DNA from: VAXT01 sp963827725
GTDB lineage: Bacteria > Actinomycetota > Thermoleophilia > Gaiellales > Gaiellaceae
Assembly: GCA_963827725.1 (NCBI GenBank)
Contig: CAWHBM010000001.1
Coordinates: 1,364,001-1,428,000 of the forward strand
Length of the DNA stretch: 64,000 nt
Direction of reading: 5' to 3'
The notes under the pieces are model-generated. The model saw nothing but the letters and a program-made list of their open reading frames with translations, did no database searches and was not told where the DNA came from. Shown piece after piece: positions 40,095-48,279 of this stretch (its first letter is position 1; every line of letters begins with the position of its first letter). The translations under genes were made by a program, and so were the position numbers.

Positions 40095-41160
40095 TTAAGA
40101 AATCGTGATCGGCGTCCCGAGCTGCATCAGGCGGGAAAGGCGCCTGAATAGAGCCGTTCGGCATCCGCACACAGCCGTGTGAGACCTGGCCGGGCAGGAT
40201 CTGCGGCTGGTTCGTGCCGTGGATGCCGATGAAGCCCCCGCCGGGCCAATCCGTGAGGACCGCCGAGCGCGCGTTCGTCCCGAATGCGATCGGCCCGTAG
40301 ATCAAGTCCGAGAACCCCGTGAGCCGGTTGCGCACGTGGAACTCGCCGGCCGGCGTCGGCCAGTACGACTTGCCGACGCCAACCCGGGTCCTGGAAGACC
40401 GCAACGCCGCGCCGGTAGAGCGTCGCGGTGAAGAGCGCGCGGTCGATCACGAGCCGCGTCCAGTTCTTGCGGAACGGCCCGAGAGCGTTTCTCGGCACCC
40501 AGCCGGTCGAGCCGTTCGGCAGGATCGGCAGGCGGACCCGCACCCAGTACTCGCCCTGCTCGTTGACCTGCCCGTCGAGGCGTGAGCGTGAGGTTGGCTG
40601 TCAGCTCGGGAGTGAGCGGCTGAGAGACGCGTGATCACCTTCGCGCTCGCGCTCGGCCTCGATCGGGCAGCCACCTTGCGGTCGATATGGGCCCATCGAG
40701 ACATTCCGTTCGGCCCGCTCAGCGAGAAGGGCTCGTTGGGGCCGCTCGGAGTCGAGGGCAAGACATAGACGAGAAAGCTTCGCGGGCGCGCGTACACATA
40801 CGGCAGGTCATGCGTTCTGGCTCCGAAGGTCATCACGTGCTCTCCCACCTGCTTCGCCGTCGGGGTCCAGGCAACGGTCGCGATACCCGGTGACCCATAC
40901 CCCGCCTTGAACGCTGCGCCCGCCGGGAGCTTGCGCTTGCCGATCAGGACAAGCTGAGGCCGGTTGCTCGCGGCGGCCAGCTCGAGTGTGAAGGGCTCAC
41001 CCGCGGTGACGGTGAACGCGGTTCCGTCCGGGGCCGTCGGCGCCTGCCACGCGAGCGAGAGCTTCGGGCCGCGCGCCGTTCCGGCGCTTGCCGCGACGAC
41101 GAGAACGAGCGCCGCAAGCGACGCGATCGCCGTTGTCGTCCACTGGAACCGTCTGCTCAT
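40095..41160 (-). pseudogene. Second L,D-transpeptidase, broken by about four frameshifts
   Basis: Paralogue of the neighbour at 38925. It has a signal peptide ('TAIASLAALVLVVAASAGTA'), an Ig-like region and then the SH3-like and YkuD parts, but these lie in different frames. Changes of frame fall near 40609, 40575, 40403 and 40140. Each piece keeps clear family sequence: 'TPELTANLTLT', 'EQGEYWVRVRLPILPNGSTGWVP', 'GGFIGIHGTNQPQILPGQVSHGCVRMPNGS' and the C-terminal 'LMQLGTPITIS' before TAA at 40095. The catalytic His and Cys are kept and no in-frame nonsense codon is needed. That argues for base-call or assembly indels rather than an old pseudogene. Start at ATG 41160 after an AGGGGGG ribosome site. 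Confidence 0.8.
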
Positions 41161-41188
41161 GACCCCCCTAATTGTGCCCAAAGATGCA

Positions 41189-41213
41189 ACGGGGCGGCAC
41201 TAGGCCGCCCCGT
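41189..41213 (-). terminator. Hairpin after the ECF-operon gene
   Basis: Perfect 10-bp stem ACGGGGCGGC/GCCGCCCCGT with a 5-nt loop, 20 nt past the stop of the gene at 41233. The following T content is low (TTGCATCTTT), so it is a moderate intrinsic terminator. Confidence 0.65.
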
Positions 41214-41232
41214 CGATTCCTGAATGTCGGGC

Positions 41233-41661
41233 CTAGCCGGTGAAAGGAGGCCTGCCGAAGCGAACGCCCCGGGCCTTCTTGACCTTCTTGCACCTGTTCG
41301 TGCCCTTGACGCGCTTCATGCCCTTCGGGCACTTCTTCGCCTTCGGCTTGCCGTACTGAGACCGCGCAGCCGACTTGTGGACCTGGGTGACGCCGTGCGC
41401 GTGCACGATGCGCTTCGCCTTTGCCACAGCCTGGCTGGCACCGTTCGCGGCGTAGCCGAGCCCGCCGAACGAGGCCAGCGCGAGAAGCATCGCGACGGCA
41501 GTTGAGGCGACGAACGCGACGCGGAACGACCCCCGCCGCGCACGACCGTCATGCCGGACACGCGCTTCAAGCTGATGGACGAGCTCGCGGCTTGGCTCGG
41601 GGCGGTTAGCCCTGAGCTCGGCCTCGAGGCCCGTCTCCTTGTTTCTTCGCCAAGATCGCAT
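41233..41661 (-). CDS. Membrane-anchored protein with Lys-rich exported tail, partner of the ECF sigma factor
   Basis: 142 residues. The N-terminal part is cytosolic and charged ('LEAELRANRPEPSRELVHQLEARVR'), one membrane helix follows (about 48-70, 'FVASTAVAMLLALASFGGLGYA'), and the external tail is Lys-rich with two Cys ('KKCPKGMKRVKGTNRCKKVKK'). It follows the ECF sigma gene by 37 nt. The single helix and cytosolic segment fit an anti-sigma-like partner, but no zinc HxxxCxxC motif is seen, so this is inference. The CPKG-type tail recurs on exported proteins in this lineage as I recall it. Confidence 0.72.
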   Translation of the reverse strand: MRSWRRNKETGLEAELRANRPEPSRELVHQLEARVRHDGRARRGSFRVAFVASTAVAMLLALASFGGLGYAANGASQAVAKAKRIVHAHGVTQVHKSAARSQYGKPKAKKCPKGMKRVKGTNRCKKVKKARGVRFGRPPFTG

Positions 41662-41698
41662 TCATTGCTCCCCGTTAGTTTTCGTCCTTGTACCTCTA

Positions 41699-42208
41699 TT
41701 ACCGGCCTGCTTCGGATTTCCTTACAGGGGCCGAGTCGCTTCCTTCGATGTGTGATCGCAACCGGCCCAGAGCGCGGTGGAGCGCGACCTCGATCGCGTT
41801 CGTCTTGGCTCCTTGGAGCTCCGCGATCTGGCGCGCGGTCAGATCGGCACCGTAACGAAGGGCGATCAGGTCTCGATCGCGTTCCTCCAGGTGCGAAACG
41901 GCGCTCGAGAGGGCGATCCTCCGGAGAGAGTCGTCCTCGAGATCGCGGTGGTCGGCCGTTTCCAGATGCTCGGACGAGAGCTCGTGCGTGAGCGGCCGCC
42001 CTTCGATGCAGCGCCGCGCGATGCCGATCAGCCATGCAACCGGCTCCCCCTTGGTGGAGTCGTAGCTCTTCTTGTAGCGAAGTGCCCGCTCGAACGTCTC
42101 GCTCGTGATGTCCTCCGCATCCGGCCCATCCCCGACGCGATAGGCGACGTACGAGTACACGCGCCGGATGAGAGGCTCCGGGTTTGCGAGCGGGTCAACC
42201 CGAAACAT
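41699..42208 (-). CDS. ECF-type RNA polymerase sigma factor
   Basis: 169 residues from ATG 42208 (an upstream start at 42238 is possible). Region 2 is 'LIRRVYSYVAYRVGDGPDAEDITSETFERALRY', and region 4 is 'LEERDRDLIALRYGADLTARQIAELQGAKTNAIEVALHRALGRLRS' with a helix-turn-helix. It overlaps the end of the O-antigen-ligase-like gene by 14 nt, so the transcript includes that membrane protein and the small partner gene downstream. Its promoter and stimulus are unknown. Confidence 0.9.
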   Translation of the reverse strand: MFRVDPLANPEPLIRRVYSYVAYRVGDGPDAEDITSETFERALRYKKSYDSTKGEPVAWLIGIARRCIEGRPLTHELSSEHLETADHRDLEDDSLRRIALSSAVSHLEERDRDLIALRYGADLTARQIAELQGAKTNAIEVALHRALGRLRSHIEGSDSAPVRKSEAGR

Positions 42209-44102
42209 CGCCGCTCTCACCGAAATCCGTCCTGGCATAGCGGTTTAGCCGCAGTGCCTCGGCGAGCGCGCGACGGGCCTCGGCGCCCTCGGTCACCGTG
42301 TAGAGGTCGTACCAGAGCTTCCAGTCGCGTCGGTCCTTGGAGATCGCCTTGCGGTAGCTCTCGCGTGCCGCCTCCTCGTTGCCCTCCAGCACCTGGACGT
42401 CACCGAGCAGCCGCCAGGGATCGGGCGACCAGCGCGACCAGCGGGCGGCCTTGCGCGCCTGGGAGCCGGCCTCGTCGTAGCGACCCTTCGCAAGAGCCGT
42501 CTCGCTCGCGGCAACAGCGCTCGCGCCGATCACGCCGACGAATGCGACAAGCGCGAGCGCGAGGGCGAGGCCGACTGCTGCGGCGCGCACTTTCGGCTGG
42601 AGCGGCGGAAGCGCGTCGCGCCGATCCGCCGCGGCGAGCAGCGCTACCGCGCAGGTGAGCGCAGCGGTCATGACCCCGGGCATCTCCCAGTCCCAGTCGA
42701 CGGCAGCGTGGACGAGGAAGGCCGCATACCCAGCCAGGGCAAGCGGTACCAGCGGGTGGCCGCGGGCGAGGACTCCCGCGACGAGAGGCGCGCCGAGGGC
42801 TAGCAGCAGTAGAAGCAGACCCAGAGGCCCGAGCTCGGCCAGGACTTCGAGGTAGAGGTTGTGGGCGTCCCGCACCTTGTGCTGGATCGGCCGGTGCTCG
42901 TCCCAGTAGGCCTCGTAGGTTCCAGGCCCCGATCCCAGCACGGGGTTGTCGCGGTAGTCATCCCAGGCCACGTGCCACAACTCGGACCGGTAGCTCCCCG
43001 AGAAGGTGAACAGGCGCTCGTTCAGGTTTACGGGCGTCCCTCCCGAGGTCGTCGTGAACGCGTCGTAGCCCTTCCTTGCGAGCGTGACCGGCCCGTCGTA
43101 CCGGACGAAGACCGCAAGGAGCGAGGCGACCGCGACAAGAATGAGCAGTCCGGCGAAGGCAACACGCACCTGGCGCGAGGGCGTGACACGCCGCTCGGCA
43201 AGCGCAAGGCCGAGCGCGACGAGCGCCGACACAGCGATCAGGACGAGCAGGTAGACGGCAAGGCGGTGCCCATCGCGGGACGCTGCCGAGAGCGGCGCGT
43301 CTGTTCGCGTCAGCGCGTCCGCGTGCGAGGACAGGAGCACGGCCAGCGCGGAGACCGGGGCGAGGACGAGCGCTGCGAGAATCAGCTGGAGCCTGCGCGG
43401 GTCGACCGCGACCGCGACTGCGACGGCGATCGCAGCGGCGACCCACGAACCGCGGCTGAACGTGAAGTAGATCGCCGCGAAGAGAACGGGCAGCGTCGCT
43501 CCAGCGAGCGCCCTGCCGACGAGACCTGGCGCTCTGGCCGCGAACCCGAACGCTAGGAGGGCTCCCATCGCCGCGAAGATCCCGAGCGCGTTCCAGTAGG
43601 TGAGCGGCTCATCCAGCCGGTATGCGGCGATCGGGTCGAAGACGCCGAGCCGCTCGGGAAAGAGCCGCGTGACCAGCCCGTACCCCGTGGCGAGGAAGAT
43701 GGCGACGAGCGTCGCCGCGAGCACGAGGGGCACCGTCGAGCGCCGCACGAGCAGCACGAGAGCCGCGAGCACGGCCACGTAGAGGAGGGCGCGCTGTCCT
43801 TCGAGCACGGTCGCGGCGCGGTCGTCGCTCCAGAGCAGGGCAATCCAGGTCCAGGCGGCGAAGCCGGCGAGCCCGCCGAGCGAGGCGAGCGCGAGCGAGG
43901 AGGGGCGAACGGCCTCGCCGAGCACGAGCGCCGCGGCCACAACGGTCAGCGCGAAGAGTGCGCCCCAGCTCCAGGCGGTCGGGAAGTAGCCCCCGCTGTC
44001 GAAGGCGATTACGGCAAGGCCGAGCCCGACGGCGACCCCGAGAACCACCCGACCGAGATCGAGACCCGCCGCACCAGCAGCTTCTTCCGACCTTGACACC
44101 AC
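42195..44102 (-). CDS. O-antigen ligase / Wzy-like polymerase with C-terminal TPR
   Basis: 635-residue polytopic membrane protein with about ten to twelve hydrophobic segments. The large external loop and Wzy_C signature 'RDAHNLYLEVLAELGPLGLLLLLLAL' place it in the O-antigen ligase/polymerase superfamily. After about 540 the protein becomes soluble with tetratricopeptide-like repeats ('AKGRYDEAGSQARKAARWSRWSP', 'EGNEEAARESYRKAISKDRRDW'). A role in surface polysaccharide assembly is likely; the substrate is unknown. GTG start. A terminator hairpin lies upstream at 44142. Confidence 0.88.
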   Translation of the reverse strand: MVSRSEEAAGAAGLDLGRVVLGVAVGLGLAVIAFDSGGYFPTAWSWGALFALTVVAAALVLGEAVRPSSLALASLGGLAGFAAWTWIALLWSDDRAATVLEGQRALLYVAVLAALVLLVRRSTVPLVLAATLVAIFLATGYGLVTRLFPERLGVFDPIAAYRLDEPLTYWNALGIFAAMGALLAFGFAARAPGLVGRALAGATLPVLFAAIYFTFSRGSWVAAAIAVAVAVAVDPRRLQLILAALVLAPVSALAVLLSSHADALTRTDAPLSAASRDGHRLAVYLLVLIAVSALVALGLALAERRVTPSRQVRVAFAGLLILVAVASLLAVFVRYDGPVTLARKGYDAFTTTSGGTPVNLNERLFTFSGSYRSELWHVAWDDYRDNPVLGSGPGTYEAYWDEHRPIQHKVRDAHNLYLEVLAELGPLGLLLLLLALGAPLVAGVLARGHPLVPLALAGYAAFLVHAAVDWDWEMPGVMTAALTCAVALLAAADRRDALPPLQPKVRAAAVGLALALALVAFVGVIGASAVAASETALAKGRYDEAGSQARKAARWSRWSPDPWRLLGDVQVLEGNEEAARESYRKAISKDRRDWKLWYDLYTVTEGAEARRALAEALRLNRYARTDFGESGDVSG

Positions 44103-44141
44103 CTCACCCAGCGTAGTCGCGTTTTCGGCCGGTAAACGAAG

Positions 44142-44163
44142 AGGAGCCGGTTTCCCGGCTCCT
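44142..44163 (-). terminator. Intrinsic terminator after the secreted-protein gene at 44188
   Basis: Minus strand: 9-bp stem AGGAGCCGG/CCGGCTCCT closed by a GAAA tetraloop, followed by CTTCGTTT. It lies 25 nt past the stop codon. Confidence 0.85.
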
Positions 44164-44187
44164 CGACGAACCTCGGAGGATTCCTAC

Positions 44188-45006
44188 TCAGCAGTGGCTG
44201 TCGTCGCCACCGCCGCATCCGCGGTGCTCGCGAACTCCCTCGAGCTCGAAGTCGAACACGCTCGAGTTGATGCGCAGGCCGTCGACTGCGCCGATCCACA
44301 TGCTGTCGCGGCCCTTGCTGACCGCAGCCGTGTAGATGAACGGCGCGGGCGGGCCGTCGTTCAGCGCTGTCTTCACCTGCGTGAAGGTGCAGGTCGTGGC
44401 CTGGTTGCAGGTCGTGCAGACACCCTCGGCGCCGGTGAAGAACCAATCGCCGGTCGTCGTCGCGTCCATGTAACCGCTCCACCTGTTGACGTTCGGAGAC
44501 GCCGGCGGGTTCCACACGAGCGACGTGTAGTTGTCCGCCATGCAGGCAGGGTTCGTCAGGTTCGCGTCCATCTCGAACGTGATGTTGGGCATGTTGCGAG
44601 GACCGCCGTACGTGACGTTCTCGCCAGTCTGGAAGACGTGGAACCCGAGACGGGTGATCGAGAGGAAGTTGTCGCCGTAGAAGTCGACCTCGTTGCCAAA
44701 GGCCACCTTCTCCTGCGGCGATGCCTGCGAGGTCGAGCGGTCTGCCGTCTCGATCCCGAGGCTGCCCTCACCGTACGGCGGACGCGCCAAGGAGCCGGTG
44801 ACGCCGAACGAGCCGTATGGGCCATTGCGTAGGTCGCCGACCGGAGAACCGATCGTGTTGCGCGTGATGACTCCCCAGTGCTCGCCGCGCGAACCGGTCT
44901 GCGGCGCGGATGAGGCGATCGCCGGGATGAAGACCGCCATGAGGGCCGCCCCAACCCCCACCAGCGTGACGCTGCGCGCCAGCTTGGCTGAAAAACGCTT
45001 GCTCAT
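44188..45006 (-). CDS. Secreted protein of unknown function with Cys-rich segment
   Basis: 272 residues from ATG 45006, which follows a GGGGGAGG ribosome site. The signal peptide is clear ('LVGVGAALMAVFIPAIASSA'). The mature protein is soluble, Asn/Thr/Gly-rich, with a small Cys cluster ('GVCTTCNQATTC') and a final 'HRGCGGGDDSHC' that resembles a metal-binding tail. No family recognised. Its terminator has the same stem-and-GAAA form as that after the beta-helix gene, which suggests the two secreted genes have related histories. Confidence 0.83.
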   Translation of the reverse strand: MSKRFSAKLARSVTLVGVGAALMAVFIPAIASSAPQTGSRGEHWGVITRNTIGSPVGDLRNGPYGSFGVTGSLARPPYGEGSLGIETADRSTSQASPQEKVAFGNEVDFYGDNFLSITRLGFHVFQTGENVTYGGPRNMPNITFEMDANLTNPACMADNYTSLVWNPPASPNVNRWSGYMDATTTGDWFFTGAEGVCTTCNQATTCTFTQVKTALNDGPPAPFIYTAAVSKGRDSMWIGAVDGLRINSSVFDFELEGVREHRGCGGGDDSHC

Positions 45007-45028
45007 CTGAGTACCTCCCCCTGATTTC

Positions 45029-45049
45029 TTCTCCCATGCGGCGGGAGAA
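45029..45049 (-). other. Hairpin in the leader of the secreted-protein gene
   Basis: 7-bp stem TTCTCCC/GGGAGAA around a 7-nt loop, between the kinase stop (45111) and the start codon at 45006. It may be a 5'-leader structure or a weak end for the kinase transcript. There is no T-run. Confidence 0.35.
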
Positions 45050-45110
45050 ACCTGACCCCACCCAGAAGACGGTTGAAGAGAGCGAACCTTGCGGTCAGGA
45101 CGACGAAGAG

Positions 45111-45968
45111 CTAGCTCGCCATGAATGCTTCGAGAACCGACGCGACCTCCGCCGCGGGCGGTCGCTCGGCCGGATCCTTCGCGAGCATCCGCATGACCAG
45201 GCTCTCCAGTCTGGGGTCGAACTGCTTCCCCAGTAGCTCTGGCTCCATCACGAGCTGCGGGTACCGCTCGGCCAGGTCGTCGCTCGTTGCGGCGTCCTTT
45301 GAACGTGGAAATGGGATCTCGCCGGTAATCGCATGGTAGAGCGTTGCCCCCAGGCCCCAGACGTCCGCGGCAGCGTCGATTCGATGAGGCGACGAGCCGG
45401 CCTCGCACACTTCCGGCGCCACGTACGCGTGCGTGCCGATCGGCCTTCGGAGCTCCGCTGCGCTCTCAAAGGATCGAGCCAGGCTGAGATCTATGAGGCG
45501 CGGCGGGACGTTCATGACGATGTTGCTCGGCTTGACGTCGAAGTGCACGACTTTCTCGCCGGCCAGGTAGTGAAGCGCCCCGGCGATGTGCAGGGCGAGC
45601 GGAAAGAGCTGCTCGAGTGGAAGCGCGCCGTGGCGCTTGATGAGACGGCGTAGTGTCGGGGCATCGAGGTCTTCGAGCAAGAGGTGGGGGTAGCGGCCAT
45701 CCAGCACCGCGCCGAACCCCCGGACGAGCACGGGATGAGCCAGGCGCTCGAGCAATTCGGCCTCTCGTCGAAGCGCTGCTAGCGCCCGTTCGTCCTCCAC
45801 CCGATCCGGACGCAGCACCTTTGCCACCAAGGGCGAATGGAGTCTCTCGTCCCACACGAGAAAGACCTCGTAACGTTTTCCGCCTCCGAGTGGCTCGAGC
45901 ACCGTCCGACCCTCTGCGATCGGCGCGCCGGGCTCGAAGTTCCAGCTGGCGTTCTTCTGGCCAGTCAT
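45111..45968 (-). CDS. Cytosolic Ser/Thr protein kinase (Hanks type)
   Basis: 285 residues, a bare kinase domain without membrane helix or sensor. The glycine loop region 'LEPLGGGKRYEVFLVWDE' is followed by the ATP Lys in 'LVAKVLRP', helix-C Glu in 'REAELLERLAHP', catalytic loop 'HFDVKPSN' (Arg of HRD replaced by Phe), 'LIDLSLAR' in place of DFG (the metal Asp is kept), and 'YVAPE'. The HFD and DLS variants suggest an active but atypical kinase. It lies between two secreted-protein genes on the same strand, with a terminator upstream, so it may form a unit with the gene at 44188. Confidence 0.9.
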   Translation of the reverse strand: MTGQKNASWNFEPGAPIAEGRTVLEPLGGGKRYEVFLVWDERLHSPLVAKVLRPDRVEDERALAALRREAELLERLAHPVLVRGFGAVLDGRYPHLLLEDLDAPTLRRLIKRHGALPLEQLFPLALHIAGALHYLAGEKVVHFDVKPSNIVMNVPPRLIDLSLARSFESAAELRRPIGTHAYVAPEVCEAGSSPHRIDAAADVWGLGATLYHAITGEIPFPRSKDAATSDDLAERYPQLVMEPELLGKQFDPRLESLVMRMLAKDPAERPPAAEVASVLEAFMAS

Positions 45969-45983
45969 CGCGTCGATTATGAA

Positions 45984-46007
45984 GAGGGGCCGGTTTCCCG
46001 GCCCCTC
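45984..46007 (-). terminator. Intrinsic terminator after the beta-helix gene
   Basis: Minus strand: 10-bp stem GAGGGGCCGG/CCGGCCCCTC with GAAA loop, then TTCATAAT, 23 nt past the stop of the gene at 46030. It shares its layout with the hairpin at 44142. Confidence 0.85.
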
Positions 46008-46029
46008 GGCGTTCGTCTAGCGAAATGGA

Positions 46030-47310
46030 TCAATCGTCGCTATCGGAGCTGTCGCCGTCGCCGCCATGGCGGCTGTGGTCGTCGCTGCCGTCTTCGTCGT
46101 CTTCGGAATCGTCGTCGTCGTCACCGTGGGCGTCGTCACAGAGACCCTCGCGGTTCTCGGTCTCACCGTCGTTCCGAATCCACATGTTCGCGACGTTGGC
46201 CGGCGCGTTGTACGGTCCGGCGGAGTTGTCGTGGCAGTCGTGTTCGGTGTTGTTCCGGAGGAAGTTGCCTTCGATCCGGTTGTCCAAAGTGTCCGCGTTC
46301 ATGTAGATCCCGTCGTACACGGTGCTGTCGAGCACGACGTTGTAGAGGATCCGAGACGCCTGGGTTCCGTACGCGGCGATGTTGTCGTCGTTACGGACTA
46401 CACGGTTCTCCGCGACTGTCGTCCCCGGCGCCGGCGACGGATCGACCGGCGGGGCTCCGTACAGCAGGATCCCTGTCGAGGAAGCGACCTCCGCTAGCGG
46501 ACCAACCAAAATGTTGTCCGATACGTGATTGTCCTGGACATTCGCGTACGCGCCGCGGCTGACCTGAATCCCGTTCTGGGCGATCGACATGCTGGGGCCG
46601 AAACCGACGACCCGGTTGCCCCACACCTCTGCGCGAGAGCCGACATTGTCGATCGTCATCCCGTTCTTCTGGTATTCGTCGATCAGGTTGCGCGAGACGG
46701 TCGCGGTGCCGACCGTGGGGCCGTCGCCGTACTTGCGTCCAACCTGAACGCCGATCCCATTCTGACAACCGCTCAACTCGTTGGTAAACGGCGTGAGCGT
46801 GTCGCGAATCTTGGTGATGTGGTTGTCGTCGATGGTCGCTTGACCACCGTTCTCCACTCGAACGCCGTAACGAATGCTGTCGCAACCGGCAGGGCCGGGC
46901 CCTGTGATCGTGAAAGCCAGAATCCGGACATTCGTCGCCCCGGTCACGTTCACGATTGCTTTCTTATTCACAACGTCCGCCGCAATGGTCGCCGGAGCTT
47001 CGATGATCGCGGCCCGACGGACGAGTGACCGGATGGTCGTGCTGTTGTCGTCCGGAGTCTCGAACGAAACCTGCTCGACGTACGTTCCCGGACAGACGTT
47101 GATCGTCGAGCCCTGCGGGGCAGCTTCGACCGTGGTCTCGATTGAACTCGACGCCGGCGCAGCCGAGCTGCAGCTACTGGGCGGACTCGCCATCCCATCG
47201 TCGTCGACGATGAACGTTGGTCCTCCTGTCGCCGCAGCCTGGCCCACTCCGACGAAGCAGGCTCCGAGCAGCCCTACGATCAGAAGCAGGAAGCGCTTCT
47301 TCGCAGTCAT
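46030..47310 (-). CDS. Secreted right-handed parallel beta-helix protein with Asp-rich tail
   Basis: 426 residues. A signal peptide ('FLLLIVGLLGACFVGVGQAAA') precedes a pectin-lyase-like repeat fold: 'VRILAFTITG', 'YGVRVENGGQATIDDNHI', 'QNGIQVSRGAYANVQDNHVSDN', 'RILYNVVLDSTVYDGIYMN', 'NRIEGNFLRNN' show the roughly 22-residue rungs. The last 45 residues are almost all Asp, Glu, Ser, Gly and His, perhaps for Ca2+ binding. No catalytic set for pectate lyase is clear; it may bind or cleave polysaccharide or serve as an adhesin. ATG 47310 follows an AGGGAGGGA ribosome site. Confidence 0.88.
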   Translation of the reverse strand: MTAKKRFLLLIVGLLGACFVGVGQAAATGGPTFIVDDDGMASPPSSCSSAAPASSSIETTVEAAPQGSTINVCPGTYVEQVSFETPDDNSTTIRSLVRRAAIIEAPATIAADVVNKKAIVNVTGATNVRILAFTITGPGPAGCDSIRYGVRVENGGQATIDDNHITKIRDTLTPFTNELSGCQNGIGVQVGRKYGDGPTVGTATVSRNLIDEYQKNGMTIDNVGSRAEVWGNRVVGFGPSMSIAQNGIQVSRGAYANVQDNHVSDNILVGPLAEVASSTGILLYGAPPVDPSPAPGTTVAENRVVRNDDNIAAYGTQASRILYNVVLDSTVYDGIYMNADTLDNRIEGNFLRNNTEHDCHDNSAGPYNAPANVANMWIRNDGETENREGLCDDAHGDDDDDSEDDEDGSDDHSRHGGDGDSSDSDD

Positions 47311-47404
47311 GGGGTCCCTCCCTCTCTTCTAGAAGTGCAGTACCTGGCAGCTCCTGCTCCCCGCCCCGTCGAATCTGAAACATCTTGATTTGCAGGGGAA
47401 ACGT

Positions 47405-47422
47405 CGATTGACTAGTCAATCG
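47405..47422. promoter_or_regulatory. 18-bp perfect palindrome at the mutM stop codon
   Basis: CGATTGACTAGTCAATCG contains the mutM stop codon and lies upstream of the beta-helix gene. It could be an operator or a short hairpin ending the mutM transcript, though no T-run follows. Confidence 0.45.
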
Positions 47423-48249
47423 GGACTTCGTTGGCAGTTCGGGCAGTACCAGGTGCCGCGTCCCGCAACGCGGGTCTTCTCGATCGGATGACCACAGCGC
47501 AGGCACGGCTGGCCGGCTCGCCCGTAGACGCGGAACTCCGACTGCATCGAGCCTTCGGCGCCGTCAGCGCCTCGATAGTCGCGGAGGGTTGCCCCTTGTC
47601 GCGCGATCCCGAGGCGCAACGCGCGGCGGATCGCCTTGACGAGTGTTCCGAGCTCATCGCGACTCAGCTCACTCCCGGGTCGGAGCGGGTGGAGCCTCGC
47701 CCACCAGAGCGCTTCGTCCGCGTAGATGTTCCCGACACCGGCGAACACGCGTTGGTCGAGGACGATCGCCTTCAGCGGCGCCTTGCGCTTCGCGAGCCGG
47801 TCGACGAGCGAGCCCGCCGTGAGCGAGCGTCCGAGCGGCTCGGCGCCGATCCGTGGCGCCAGATACGGCTCCAGCTCGCCGGGCTCGAGCAGCAGCCAGG
47901 TGCCGAAGCGCCTGACGTCGCGATAGGCGACGTCCGATCCGTTGTCTAATCTGACGACAGCCCTTCGGTGGGGATCCTCGCTCGCAACTCCGCCCCGAAG
48001 GTGCAACAGGCTTCCTGTCATCCGGAGGTGAATCAGGAGAACTCGACCACTCTCGAACCGAACAACCAAATACTTGCCGCGTCGCTCGAGGGCTGCGACC
48101 GTCTCCCCGGTCAGCTCGGCGGCGGTCTCCACAGGATCGTGGGGCCTGGTCAGGCGTGGATCCGCGATCTCGACGTGCTCGAACACGCGACCGACGAGAT
48201 CCGGCTCGAGGCCGACCCGGATCGTCTCGACTTCCGGCAGCTCGGGCAC
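47416..48249 (-). CDS. mutM: Formamidopyrimidine-DNA glycosylase
   Basis: Bifunctional glycosylase/AP lyase that removes 8-oxoguanine and FapyG. 277 residues starting 'PELPEVETIRVGL', with the N-terminal Pro nucleophile and Glu after Met removal. 'KRKAPLKAIVLDQRVFAGVGNIYADEALW' is the H2TH region with its Lys. The C-terminal zinc finger is 'CLRCGHPI...YCPNCQ'. Complete. It lies 30 nt after the deoA stop. Confidence 0.95.
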   Translation of the reverse strand: MPELPEVETIRVGLEPDLVGRVFEHVEIADPRLTRPHDPVETAAELTGETVAALERRGKYLVVRFESGRVLLIHLRMTGSLLHLRGGVASEDPHRRAVVRLDNGSDVAYRDVRRFGTWLLLEPGELEPYLAPRIGAEPLGRSLTAGSLVDRLAKRKAPLKAIVLDQRVFAGVGNIYADEALWWARLHPLRPGSELSRDELGTLVKAIRRALRLGIARQGATLRDYRGADGAEGSMQSEFRVYGRAGQPCLRCGHPIEKTRVAGRGTWYCPNCQRSPD

Positions 48250-48279
48250 GTCCGGAGCGTAGCCGCCGGTCGGTGAGCC

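Noticed and set aside
40095..41160. Old, decayed transpeptidase pseudogene
   Set aside because: All fragments keep family sequence and catalytic residues. Several indels without other damage fit sequence error better.
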